Below, piece after piece: positions 45,710 through 54,215 of a DNA stretch of 64,000 nt. This DNA comes from JACMLD01 sp039916305. Lineage in GTDB: Bacteria; Bacteroidota; Bacteroidia; Chitinophagales; Chitinophagaceae. Where the stretch lies: assembly GCA_039916305.1 (NCBI GenBank), contig JBDSLR010000034.1, forward strand, positions 1-64,000, written 5' to 3'. The notes beneath the pieces are model-generated. The model did not search any database, had not been told where the DNA came from, and was given only the letters and a program-made list of their open reading frames with translations. How positions within the stretch are numbered: the first letter of the stretch is position 1; every line of letters begins with the position of its first letter. The translations under genes and the position numbers were made by a program.

Positions 45710-46236
45710 GCAGTTATTTTAATGCCATAAAGTTAAGACATCATCAGTGCTCAAATCATTAAATTTCAGTTTTTTAAAAACAATGCTTTAAGGTAATACG
45801 CCAGGCACCTATTACTAGTTGTTATTGCCACATACCGCAGTAAGCCTGGGTTCCGGGGTTGAAACAATACTTATAAAAAACTTTGACTGACAGAATTCCG
45901 CTATTTAGCGGTGTTGTAGAAATAGTTCCATACGGGTGAAGAGAAAGTTCCACACGAAGGGTCAGTTTTAGCCAAATCATCTTCCTATATTCGCGTTGTT
46001 TCTGAAGGCATAAGTTTTGTAAATAAGTAAACGCTGGTACCTCCCAGCCTTTTACCGGCCGCTGTGTCCACCACAGCTGCTGCGATCAATACATACGGTG
46101 ATAATATTGTATGCTTCTGAGCAATCTGAAGTCATATAAACTGCGTTCGCCAAAAGGCGGGAAGGCAGTTGTTTGAAAATGCTTTTTTCAGACAAACTAT
46201 TTTCATAACGTCAGCAAATTTATTATTCATTTATTA
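45710..46236. other. Gene-free stretch with paired direct repeats and a hairpin
   Basis: About 530 bases between divergent genes. Two direct repeats, AGTTCCATACG (45924-45934) and AGTTCCACACG (45946-45956), start 22 bases apart, about two helical turns. A partly paired hairpin lies at 46139-46170 (outer arms AACTGC and GCAGTT, inner GCC-AAAA-GGC). They may be regulator sites or a small-RNA end. No gene is visible. Confidence 0.35.
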
Positions 46237-46641
46237 TTGATTAAATTATTTATGATCCAATTTCAAAATGCGGCAAGCGATATCAAGCAGCAGCTTCCTG
46301 TAAATTTCACACACAAAGGCCCTGGGAATGTATTAAGCTGCACATACAACTTCATGGAATGTATCAGCCAGCTGCCTGATAAGTACGACGATATAAAAAT
46401 AGAGAGTGTAGAAAGGGTTAACGAAGTAAGGAAACTGCTCGTTTTAAGTGTAGAGACAAACTCATGGAAAGTGTCAAAGTCTTATTTTTTGACTGCACTG
46501 CACGAGTTTAGTCACTGTATAGACAGATCAATAGCTGTGGTACAGGCCACGGAACGGACCCTGCCTTCAATAACCACCGAAAACGATCTTAAGAAAGAGT
46601 TGATAATAAGCGGGCCTGGCAGGATAAGCCGATCAGCCTAG
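46237..46641 (+). CDS. Hypothetical soluble protein
   Basis: The 134-residue product (or 129 from the ATG at 46252) has no known motif. ALHEFSHCIDRS near residue 85 holds two histidines, a cysteine and an acid in a short helix that might bind a ligand. The codon use is ordinary. It lies in the signalling block but shows no signalling domain. Confidence 0.55.
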   Translation: MIKLFMIQFQNAASDIKQQLPVNFTHKGPGNVLSCTYNFMECISQLPDKYDDIKIESVERVNEVRKLLVLSVETNSWKVSKSYFLTALHEFSHCIDRSIAVVQATERTLPSITTENDLKKELIISGPGRISRSA

Positions 46642-46794
46642 GCTATACTACCGGGTACCTGCAATCGTAATTATATTATATTATAGAGTGCGATACTATA
46701 CGCGCCGAAGTGTTCGCGGTTTCCATTTTTGTAATTGATAGTTTGGTTACAGGTAAAGTCAACAAATTAAATTTACAGCAGCGACAACGTACCA

Positions 46795-47349
46795 ATGAGC
46801 TATTCTTCGAAGTACATATTACCGGATAGTGGACAGTTTCCCAACAGTCATCTTCCTGTCCTTTATTATCCGGATGTACTTCCGTTACCTTCCCTATTTG
46901 CTGCTGCTGGCATCAAATCACTGTTTACACGCAACGGATGGACGAACAACTGGAAAGGCGGTATTTATACATATTCACATTACCACAGCAACACCCATGA
47001 AGCAATGGGCATTATCAGCGGCAGCACAATTATCCGGCTGGGAGGTGATACTGGTATTTGCCTGGAGATCAATAAAGGAGACCTGCTTATTATTCCCGCG
47101 GGTGTTGCACATAAAAATGAGGGCCGCCAGGATGATATAGTGTGCATAGCAGGCTATCCGGAGGGGAAATATTTTGATATCAATACCGGGCAACCCGGAG
47201 AACGGCCAGATAACGATATTACTATTGAAGCTGTGCCCATTCCCTCGAATGGACCGCTGGGACTTGAAACTGAAATATTTTCGGTCTGGTCAAGGTATCG
47301 CCGGAGCAGCTGTTGGTCCGATCAGCTATCAGGTGATGGTATAATGTAG
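46795..47349 (+). CDS. YjlB-like cupin protein
   Basis: The 184-residue protein has the cupin metal-site segment HYHSNTHEAMGIISGS (about 62-77) and GDLLIIPAGVAHKNEG (about 98-113), with the HxH...E and H ligands. It is the YjlB-type of cupin (a double-stranded beta-helix), with unknown reaction. The downstream gene is convergent. Confidence 0.85.
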   Translation: MSYSSKYILPDSGQFPNSHLPVLYYPDVLPLPSLFAAAGIKSLFTRNGWTNNWKGGIYTYSHYHSNTHEAMGIISGSTIIRLGGDTGICLEINKGDLLIIPAGVAHKNEGRQDDIVCIAGYPEGKYFDINTGQPGERPDNDITIEAVPIPSNGPLGLETEIFSVWSRYRRSSCWSDQLSGDGIM

Positions 47350-47440
47350 GGGTAAAAAATAATGGTAACGGCATTGCCATAGTTGACCAATCTGCCTTTT
47401 CTACAGCAGCTGCCATGTAAAAAAGTATATCAGCACTGTC

Positions 47441-49054
47441 TTAAAATCTCGCTGATTTTTGTTGCAATGGTAATGCAAGGAAAAAACAAGACCCTGTACC
47501 AGGTTCACTTTCTGCCCAAATCCGGCCGCCATGTGCTTCCATGATTTCTTTAGAGATAAATAAGCCAAGGCCCATTCCCTTTGTTTTAGGTCTGTCAGAA
47601 GCAACGCGGTAGAATTGGTTGAAGATATGTTTAAGGTGCTGCGCCGGAATGCCTGTACCGCGATCAGCTACTTTAATTTCCAGCTCATCTCCCAAGACCT
47701 GGGTAGTGACGGTAATAAGTGTACCAGCATCTGAATATTTTATAGCGTTTGAGAGCAGGTTGACTATAACCTGCACTAATTTTCCCCGATCAACGGTAAC
47801 TGTAATATCCTCTGCCAGTGGTTCAGTTTTGATGGGATGTTTGCTACCGTCTACAGATTCTATGCTTTCTTTGATAACTGCCGATAAACTGGTCTCCTGA
47901 AAATCTACATCCATTTTTCCTGCCTGAATTTTTGAAATATCCAGCAAGTCAGACACAATGCCTTCCAGTCTTCCAATTTGCTTTTCAATCTTTTTAAACG
48001 CATCCTCCGTCCCTATTGCTGCAATCTTTGCCATTTGCAGGTACCCTTTAATAGTGGTAAGGGGTGTTTTTAATTCATGACTTGCAAATCCTATAAACTG
48101 GTCTTTTTTACCATTTAGTAATCTTATTTCTGCGTATAATTTCGCATTATCAAGCGCAATGGCCGCCTGCCCCGCAATAGCTGAAACTAAATCTTCATGC
48201 TCCTGAGAAAACATGGCGGCTTTAGGATGACCGAACAGCAGTCCACCAAGCACTACGCCACTCTGCGAAATAACAGGAACAGCCAGGTAGCTGACGACAG
48301 GTAAATGGCCTGCAGGCACTCCATGATGCGGATAATTTTTTCCATATTTTGGATCTTTGGTAATATCATCTGACCGTAATATACCATGGCCCTCAAAAGT
48401 TGTGTTGAAAATGGCGGTGTTCCGTGGCATTCCATATTTATCAAATGCTTCCCGGGGCGCACCAGAGAGTGCATACAGCATATAAGTTTCGCCGTTTGCA
48501 TCTATTTTATTATAAAAAAAAGCACCAAAGGCGGCTCCGGACAACCGGGTGGTTGCATCGGTAACCTGTTGCAGAATAGTATCTGTATCGAGGGCTGCCG
48601 AAATACTTTTACCTATAGAATTGATAATCTGAAGCTGTTCTTCATATTGCTTTTGACGGCTGATGTCCCGGGCAATTTTTGAAGCACCAATAATTTTGCC
48701 GGACGCATCGCGAATGGGTGAAACGGTGAGGGATACCTGGAGTTCACGGCCATCTTTGGTGAGGCGCACGGTTTCAAAATGCTCCACCCGTTCTCCTTTT
48801 TTCAGGCGGGCTATGATTTGATCTTCTTCCTGCTGCCTGTCAGCCGGAATCAATATTCTGACAGGCTGCCCCAGCATTTCACTTTCCATATATCCAAAAA
48901 TTCTTTCGGCAGATTTATTCCAACTGGTAATGATGCTTTGGAGATCTTTACTCACAATGGCATCCTCGGAGCTGTCAATAATGGCAGTAAACATTGCTTT
49001 ACGCCTGTCTTCCTGGAATTGATCGATAAGAATGCTATTACTTTTATCAGCCAT
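47441..49054 (-). CDS. PAS-GAF sensor histidine kinase
   Basis: The 537-residue protein has a PAS domain (about 20-135, SAERIFGYMESEMLGQ), a GAF domain (about 150-305), the phosphorylated His H326 in SHELKTPLTT and an ATPase domain with DRGTGIPAQHL and GMGLGLFISKEIMEAHGG. It senses an unknown signal in the cytoplasm. Its neighbour on the other side of a 250-base divergent region is a single-domain receiver (49302), its most likely target. Confidence 0.92.
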   Translation of the reverse strand: MADKSNSILIDQFQEDRRKAMFTAIIDSSEDAIVSKDLQSIITSWNKSAERIFGYMESEMLGQPVRILIPADRQQEEDQIIARLKKGERVEHFETVRLTKDGRELQVSLTVSPIRDASGKIIGASKIARDISRQKQYEEQLQIINSIGKSISAALDTDTILQQVTDATTRLSGAAFGAFFYNKIDANGETYMLYALSGAPREAFDKYGMPRNTAIFNTTFEGHGILRSDDITKDPKYGKNYPHHGVPAGHLPVVSYLAVPVISQSGVVLGGLLFGHPKAAMFSQEHEDLVSAIAGQAAIALDNAKLYAEIRLLNGKKDQFIGFASHELKTPLTTIKGYLQMAKIAAIGTEDAFKKIEKQIGRLEGIVSDLLDISKIQAGKMDVDFQETSLSAVIKESIESVDGSKHPIKTEPLAEDITVTVDRGKLVQVIVNLLSNAIKYSDAGTLITVTTQVLGDELEIKVADRGTGIPAQHLKHIFNQFYRVASDRPKTKGMGLGLFISKEIMEAHGGRIWAESEPGTGSCFFLALPLQQKSARF

Positions 49055-49209
49055 GATTCAAATTTAATTATTACCGTAGATCTAATGCGGATTATTGTTC
49101 CGTATGCAGGCAGGTTTATATACCAAAAATATCACCAGAAAACAGTTTTGCCCGGCTATTGAGCATTTAAGGATATTAAGGCAGAAGAATTCAGCATTGC
49201 TTTGTGCCG

Positions 49210-49238
49210 TGTTCACAAAATCTATTTTTTGGTGAACA
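49210..49238. promoter_or_regulatory. Inverted repeat in the divergent kinase/receiver promoter region
   Basis: TGTTCACAAAA (49210-49220) and TTTTGGTGAACA (49227-49238) form an inverted repeat, with one extra base in one arm, 64 bases before the receiver start and 156 bases before the kinase start. It could be an operator that controls both. Confidence 0.35.
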
Positions 49239-49301
49239 AATTGCAGTAAAAACAATCTTTACTATCATTTTATACCCTCACAAATTTATATTAATCCTGA
49301 T

Positions 49302-49661
49302 ATGATAAAAGTTCTAGTTGTTGACGACGATGCAGACCTCCTGGAAATGATTACCATGATGCTAACTGCCAATAATATGAACATTCAGAGTCTTAGCGGG
49401 GGAACTTCCCTTTTTCAAATGCTGTCAGCCCAGAGGCCCGATCTGCTGCTGATGGATATTTTTCTCGGCGACAGTGATGGCCGCCAGCTGTGTAAGCAAA
49501 TGAAAAACTCCGGTCAATATTCAGATGTTCCTGTGCTGCTATATTCAGCAGGAGAAATTTCTACAGCATCAATCAAGGAATCTGAAGCTGACCATTTTTT
49601 TCGCAAACCTTTTGAAATGCATCAGCTGGTGAATGTCATTCGGGAAAGCGTTAAAAAATAA
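49302..49661 (+). CDS. Single-domain response regulator
   Basis: The 119-residue product MIKVLVVDDDADLLEM is a receiver domain with D8/D9, the phosphorylation site at D52 in LLMDIFLG and K in RKPFEM. It has no output domain. It is divergent from the PAS-GAF kinase gene. Confidence 0.9.
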   Translation: MIKVLVVDDDADLLEMITMMLTANNMNIQSLSGGTSLFQMLSAQRPDLLLMDIFLGDSDGRQLCKQMKNSGQYSDVPVLLYSAGEISTASIKESEADHFFRKPFEMHQLVNVIRESVKK

Positions 49662-50252
49662 GCCCTTGCGTCCGATACGCTAAATGTTGCAACAGTATTT
49701 TTCTGTTCGCAATGTGCCGGGGGCGTTTATTAATTATTAATTGCGCCTTAATGATGCAAGGTAACATAAAATGCAACACAAATCTCCAGGCCGGTAAATT
49801 ATTACTGCGCCTATACGCTATAGTGTTACCTTTAAAATAAGATCAGAATACCTTATTATTGAATGTTCTGTAATTAATATACCGCGGTTACGTATAATTT
49901 TACGGACAATGCTTTACCTAGCTTTTCTTTTATGGCAAGCGTGAGCCAATTGGGTTGACACATTGTAACCCCCTTACTACCATCACCCTGCCCTACCCAT
50001 ATTGCGTCACGCGGCGTTACAATAATTGTAGATACATTTCTTTACATTGTTGACCTTATGCAAGGCAAGATGTAGAACAATCTACCCAAAAACGCGGCAG
50101 CCATCCCTCCGGGCACTTTCTATACAGCGAAAAATAGTTTTCTTACCATGGCATGGTTTTTCAATATATCTATGAATGGAATTTTCATTATAAATAATGG
50201 AACTTCTGTTCCACCAAATTTTTTATTGTTCAACAAGTAAAGCGTAAACGCA
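49662..50252. other. Gene-free stretch upstream of the glycosyltransferase operon
   Basis: About 590 bases. An inverted repeat, AAGGTAACA (49758-49766) with TGTTACCTT (49824-49832), is 57 bases apart and may be chance. The region must carry the promoter of the four-gene glycosyl operon; no definite motif was assigned. Confidence 0.35.
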
Positions 50253-51389
50253 ATGGATATTGTTTGTTATTCCCATCTTCGCTGGAATTTTGTATATCAA
50301 CGACCCCAGCAGCTGTTGAGCAGGTTTGCCAGGCATTTCCGTGTGTTATTTATAGAAGAACCTGTATTTGACGCAGAGAAACCTTACCTCGATACGCAGC
50401 AAAATACTGACAAAGTATGGGTTATAGTTCCTCACCTGTCTTCGCAAACGTCACCCGATGCCTCAATTGCTTTGCAAAATGACTTGCTGAAGGATTTCTT
50501 TGACTATTTTAAAGTAGCCGAATTTATTGCCTGGTATTATACACCAATGGCAAGCGGACTCAATCCAGCATTTAAACCGGCACTCGTTATTTACGATTGT
50601 ATGGATGAGCTGTCGGCTTTCAAAAACGCGCCGGCGGAAATTACCCATAAGGAAAACGAACTGATGGCAAGGGCTGACATTGTTTTTACGGGGGGAAGCA
50701 GTCTTTACAGCTCCAAGAAAAATAAGCATTCAAATATCTATTTATTTCCCAGCAGTATTGACCAACGGCATTTTGAAAAAGCCAGGACGCTCCGGGTTGA
50801 ATTATCTGACCAACAGGATATCCCTTCCCCCCGCATTGGCTTTTTTGGGGTTATTGATGAAAGAATGGACATTGACCTGCTGGCTTCCATTGCCGCCGAA
50901 AAGCCGCAGTGGCATTTCATTCTGATCGGCCCTATCGTAAAGATTGATTCCGCTACCCTTCCGGTTAACGCAAATATTCACTACCTCGGTTCAAAAACAT
51001 ACCAGGAGTTGCCGTTTTATATTTCTAAGTGGGATGTTGCAATGATGCCGTTTGCCATTAATGAGTCAACAAAGTTTATAAGTCCTACAAAAACACCGGA
51101 GTACCTGGCGGCCGGTAAGCCTGTGGTATCCACACCCGTTCCCGATGTGGTAAGTGAATATGGTGATAAAGGGCTTGTATGTATTGCGGGCACAGCGAAT
51201 GAATTTGTAGTTGAAATTGAAAAAGCGATGAATATTCCAGACAGGGTGCAATGGCTCAAAGCAGTGGACACTGTACTCCGTCAAAATTCATGGGACATTA
51301 CAGTAGAAAAAATGATGTTTATTATTAATACTGCGCTTGATAACAAGGACAGTAAAACAACAGTAATAAAGGAGGACGTATATGTATGA
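50253..51389 (+). CDS. GT4-type glycosyltransferase
   Basis: The 378-residue protein starts MDIVCYSHLRWNFVYQRPQQL, the typical N-terminus of a group of glycosyltransferases found beside UDP-galactopyranose mutase. The C-terminal half has KFISPTKTPEYLAAGKPVVS (about 280-300) with the Glu that binds the sugar nucleotide ribose. It is the first gene of a four-gene operon and overlaps glf by 8 bases. The likely role is transfer of a sugar, perhaps galactofuranose, to a glycan or glycoside; the acceptor is not known. Confidence 0.88.
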   Translation: MDIVCYSHLRWNFVYQRPQQLLSRFARHFRVLFIEEPVFDAEKPYLDTQQNTDKVWVIVPHLSSQTSPDASIALQNDLLKDFFDYFKVAEFIAWYYTPMASGLNPAFKPALVIYDCMDELSAFKNAPAEITHKENELMARADIVFTGGSSLYSSKKNKHSNIYLFPSSIDQRHFEKARTLRVELSDQQDIPSPRIGFFGVIDERMDIDLLASIAAEKPQWHFILIGPIVKIDSATLPVNANIHYLGSKTYQELPFYISKWDVAMMPFAINESTKFISPTKTPEYLAAGKPVVSTPVPDVVSEYGDKGLVCIAGTANEFVVEIEKAMNIPDRVQWLKAVDTVLRQNSWDITVEKMMFIINTALDNKDSKTTVIKEDVYV

Positions 51390-52524
51390 TTATCTGATAG
51401 TGGGTGCAGGCTTCGCAGGCTCAGTGATGGCGGAACGCCTTGCAACGGAAGCTGGAAAAAAAGTATTGATAGTGGACAAAAGGTCGCATATAGGGGGTAA
51501 TACCTACGATTATTTTGATGATGCCGGCATCCTGGTGCACAAATATGGACCCCATATTTTCCATACCAACTCCAGGGAAATTTTTGATTACCTGGGTAAG
51601 TTTACTGCCTGGCGTACATATGAGCATCGGGTATTGGCGAGTGTAGACGGACAACTGGTACCGCTCCCCATTAACCTGGATACCATTAACCAGCTGTATG
51701 GTCTAAACCTGTCCAGTACACAGGTAGAAACTTTTCTTAACGAGCAATCGGAAAAAAAAGATCGCATCGTAACTTCTGAAGATGTAGTGGTAAGTAAGGT
51801 TGGCCGTGAACTTTTTAATAAATTTTTTAAAAATTACACAAAAAAGCAGTGGGATCTGTTTCCTTCGGAACTGGATGCTGCGGTAGCTGCACGTATACCT
51901 ACGCGTTATAACCGCGACGATCGCTATTTTACAGATACGTACCAGTCTATGCCCCTGCATGGTTACACAAAGCTTTTTGAAAAAATGTTGTCTCATCCAA
52001 ACATTCATGTTTTACTGAACGTGGATTATAAAGAAATTGCACAATCCATCCCTTTTAAAGAAATGATTTATACCGGGCCTATTGATTATTATTTTGATAA
52101 TTGTTACGGCAAGCTTCCTTATCGCTCCATCGATTTTGCTTTCGAGACGATCGATACTGATAAATTTCAGCCAACCGGTACCGTAAATTATCCCAATGAC
52201 CAGGCTTATACAAGGATTACCGAATTCAAATGGTTAACGGGCCAACAACATTCAAAGACTTCGGTTGTGTATGAATTTCCAAAAGCAGATGGAGATCCGT
52301 ACTACCCAATCCCAAGGGCAGAAAACAATGAGTTGTATAAACGTTACCAGTTGTTAACCAACTCCCTGCCCCATGTTCATTTTACCGGTCGCCTGGGGAC
52401 TTACAAATATTATAACATGGACCAGGTGGTGGGCCAATCACTTGCCCTGTATAAAAAACTGATTTCCTCAAAAGAAAATAACCGGCATGTTAACGGAAAC
52501 AAAGTATCCATCCTGCACTCCTGA
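51382..52524 (+). CDS. glf: UDP-galactopyranose mutase
   Basis: The 380-residue flavoprotein has the FAD-binding DYLIVGAGFAGSVMAERLA (3-21), the segment GPHIFHTN (about 53-60) and NYTKKQWDLFP (about 152-162) with conserved Arg in ARIPTRYNRDDRYF. It turns UDP-galactopyranose into UDP-galactofuranose, the activated sugar used in envelope polymers. It overlaps the glycosyltransferase gene by 8 bases and the next gene by 38 bases, so translation of the whole group is coupled. Confidence 0.95.
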   Translation: MYDYLIVGAGFAGSVMAERLATEAGKKVLIVDKRSHIGGNTYDYFDDAGILVHKYGPHIFHTNSREIFDYLGKFTAWRTYEHRVLASVDGQLVPLPINLDTINQLYGLNLSSTQVETFLNEQSEKKDRIVTSEDVVVSKVGRELFNKFFKNYTKKQWDLFPSELDAAVAARIPTRYNRDDRYFTDTYQSMPLHGYTKLFEKMLSHPNIHVLLNVDYKEIAQSIPFKEMIYTGPIDYYFDNCYGKLPYRSIDFAFETIDTDKFQPTGTVNYPNDQAYTRITEFKWLTGQQHSKTSVVYEFPKADGDPYYPIPRAENNELYKRYQLLTNSLPHVHFTGRLGTYKYYNMDQVVGQSLALYKKLISSKENNRHVNGNKVSILHS

Positions 52525-54202
52525 ACTTTGGGGGGGTATTGAGTGCACCGTTAACCGCTTGGGTAATACTTACCGCGACCAGCTGGCCGATGCTGACCAC
52601 TATGACCGGCCGGGTGATATACAGCATTTTGGAAAACTCAATATTACAAAATTGCGTTACCCGGTTCTATGGGAGAATCATATTGAAGATGCAGACGGTC
52701 GTATTGACTGGGCGCCTACGCAGCGCAAGCTGGAAGAAATACGCAGTGAAAATATGGTTCCCATCGTTGGCCTGGTGCATCATGGCAGCGGGCCGGAACA
52801 CAGCAATTTGCTGGACATTGCTTTTGCAGAAAAATTAGCACTCTATGCCGGACGCGTTGCGGCCCAGTTTCCATGGGTTGAGTTTTATACGCCTGTGAAT
52901 GAGCCCTTAACAACGGCCAGGTTCAGTGGTTTGTACGGTTTCTGGTACCCGCATCATTGCAAAGAAAAAAGTTTTGTGCAGATGCTGCTCAACCAGGTAA
53001 AAGGCATCATACTATCTATGAGGGCGATACGCGCGGTAAATCCTTCTGCCAAACTGGTTCAGACAGAAGATCTTTGCATGATACACAGTACACCTGTACT
53101 TGCCTATCAGGCAGCATTTGAAAATGAAAGACGCTGGCTGAGTTTTGATCTTTTGTGCGGCTATTTCGGCCCTGAACATTCATTTTGGAAAAGAGCCTTA
53201 CAACTGGGAATTGCTGAAGAGGATCTATATTTTTTTACAGAAAATAATTGCCCACCTGATATTATCGGCTGTAATTACTATGTTACTTCCGAAAGATACC
53301 TCGATGAAAATATTGCAGCCTATCCAGCCCATCAGCACGGGGGCAATGGCCATCACCGTTATGCTGATATTGACGCGGTCAGGGTGCATAAAAATATTGG
53401 TATAGAAAAATTGTTGCGTGAGGCATGGCTCCGTTATAAATTACCTGTTGCAATTACTGAATGCCACCTGAGTTGTACCCGCGAAGAGCAGCTGCGCTGG
53501 TTTAAAGAGACATGGGATGCAGCCTGTTGTCTTCAGCAGGAAGGAATACCAGTCCGGGCAGTTACTGCATGGTCGTTATTAGGTTCATATGACTGGAATA
53601 GCTTACTAACCCAGCAAAATGGCCATTACGAGACAGGGGTTTTTGATATAAGTGCTGGCAATTTGCGTCCTACCCTGCTCGCTGAAATGATCCAGGCACT
53701 TGCAGCAGGCCATTCTTTTAACCATCCGTTACTGGCAAGCAAAGGTTGGTGGCGGTCTAAGGAAGAAGGAAGTAACCCTGCCGCAATCGGTGAACCGCTG
53801 ATTATCATCAGTCGTAAATCTACCGGCGCCAAAGTTTTTGAACTGGCTTGCCGGCAAAGAAAAATTCCTTACGGGCTGCATTCATCTGCTGAAATATTGA
53901 ATGCGGATAAAGCACCCTGGGGTGTACTATTTATTGTTGAGCAATGGGATGCAATAACACAAAACATAGCAGAAGATCTTAGCCGGTATTGCCGCCGCAG
54001 GCAGGTAGCACTAATGATTGTTGCCCCGCAGTTTACCGACTTGCCGGAACACAATTTTTTGCTGGTTGCCTGCGCGGACAGCGCCGATCACGCAAGCGTT
54101 CAGTATGCCATGGATATTTTTATTGACGGCGAGCATGGGCAATGGCGTATACATAAACAAGGGGCCCGTAAAATAAGTACTTCTACACCAGCATTTTTTT
54201 AA
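52487..54202 (+). CDS. GH1-family protein fused to a vestigial RmlD (dTDP-rhamnose reductase-like) domain
   Basis: Residues about 10-410 form a GH1-type barrel with the acid/base E139 in PVNEP and the nucleophile E325 in AITECH. Residues about 436-560 match the start and end of an RmlD-type SDR (PLIIISRKSTGAKVFELAC; end AMDIFIDGEHGQWRI). The glycine-rich cofactor loop is changed to SRKSTG, and the catalytic YxxxK and the middle of the domain are missing. Full versions of this fusion are about 150 residues longer. The gene begins 38 bases inside glf, because an earlier start is needed before CTPELWGG. The role is likely to be hydrolysis or transfer of a sugar. Confidence 0.82.
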   Translation: MLTETKYPSCTPELWGGIECTVNRLGNTYRDQLADADHYDRPGDIQHFGKLNITKLRYPVLWENHIEDADGRIDWAPTQRKLEEIRSENMVPIVGLVHHGSGPEHSNLLDIAFAEKLALYAGRVAAQFPWVEFYTPVNEPLTTARFSGLYGFWYPHHCKEKSFVQMLLNQVKGIILSMRAIRAVNPSAKLVQTEDLCMIHSTPVLAYQAAFENERRWLSFDLLCGYFGPEHSFWKRALQLGIAEEDLYFFTENNCPPDIIGCNYYVTSERYLDENIAAYPAHQHGGNGHHRYADIDAVRVHKNIGIEKLLREAWLRYKLPVAITECHLSCTREEQLRWFKETWDAACCLQQEGIPVRAVTAWSLLGSYDWNSLLTQQNGHYETGVFDISAGNLRPTLLAEMIQALAAGHSFNHPLLASKGWWRSKEEGSNPAAIGEPLIIISRKSTGAKVFELACRQRKIPYGLHSSAEILNADKAPWGVLFIVEQWDAITQNIAEDLSRYCRRRQVALMIVAPQFTDLPEHNFLLVACADSADHASVQYAMDIFIDGEHGQWRIHKQGARKISTSTPAFF

Positions 54203-54215
54203 TAAAAATATTTAT

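Noticed and set aside
49758..49832. Inverted repeat AAGGTAACA / TGTTACCTT as a regulatory site
   Set aside because: Arms are 57 bases apart with no supporting context; may be chance.
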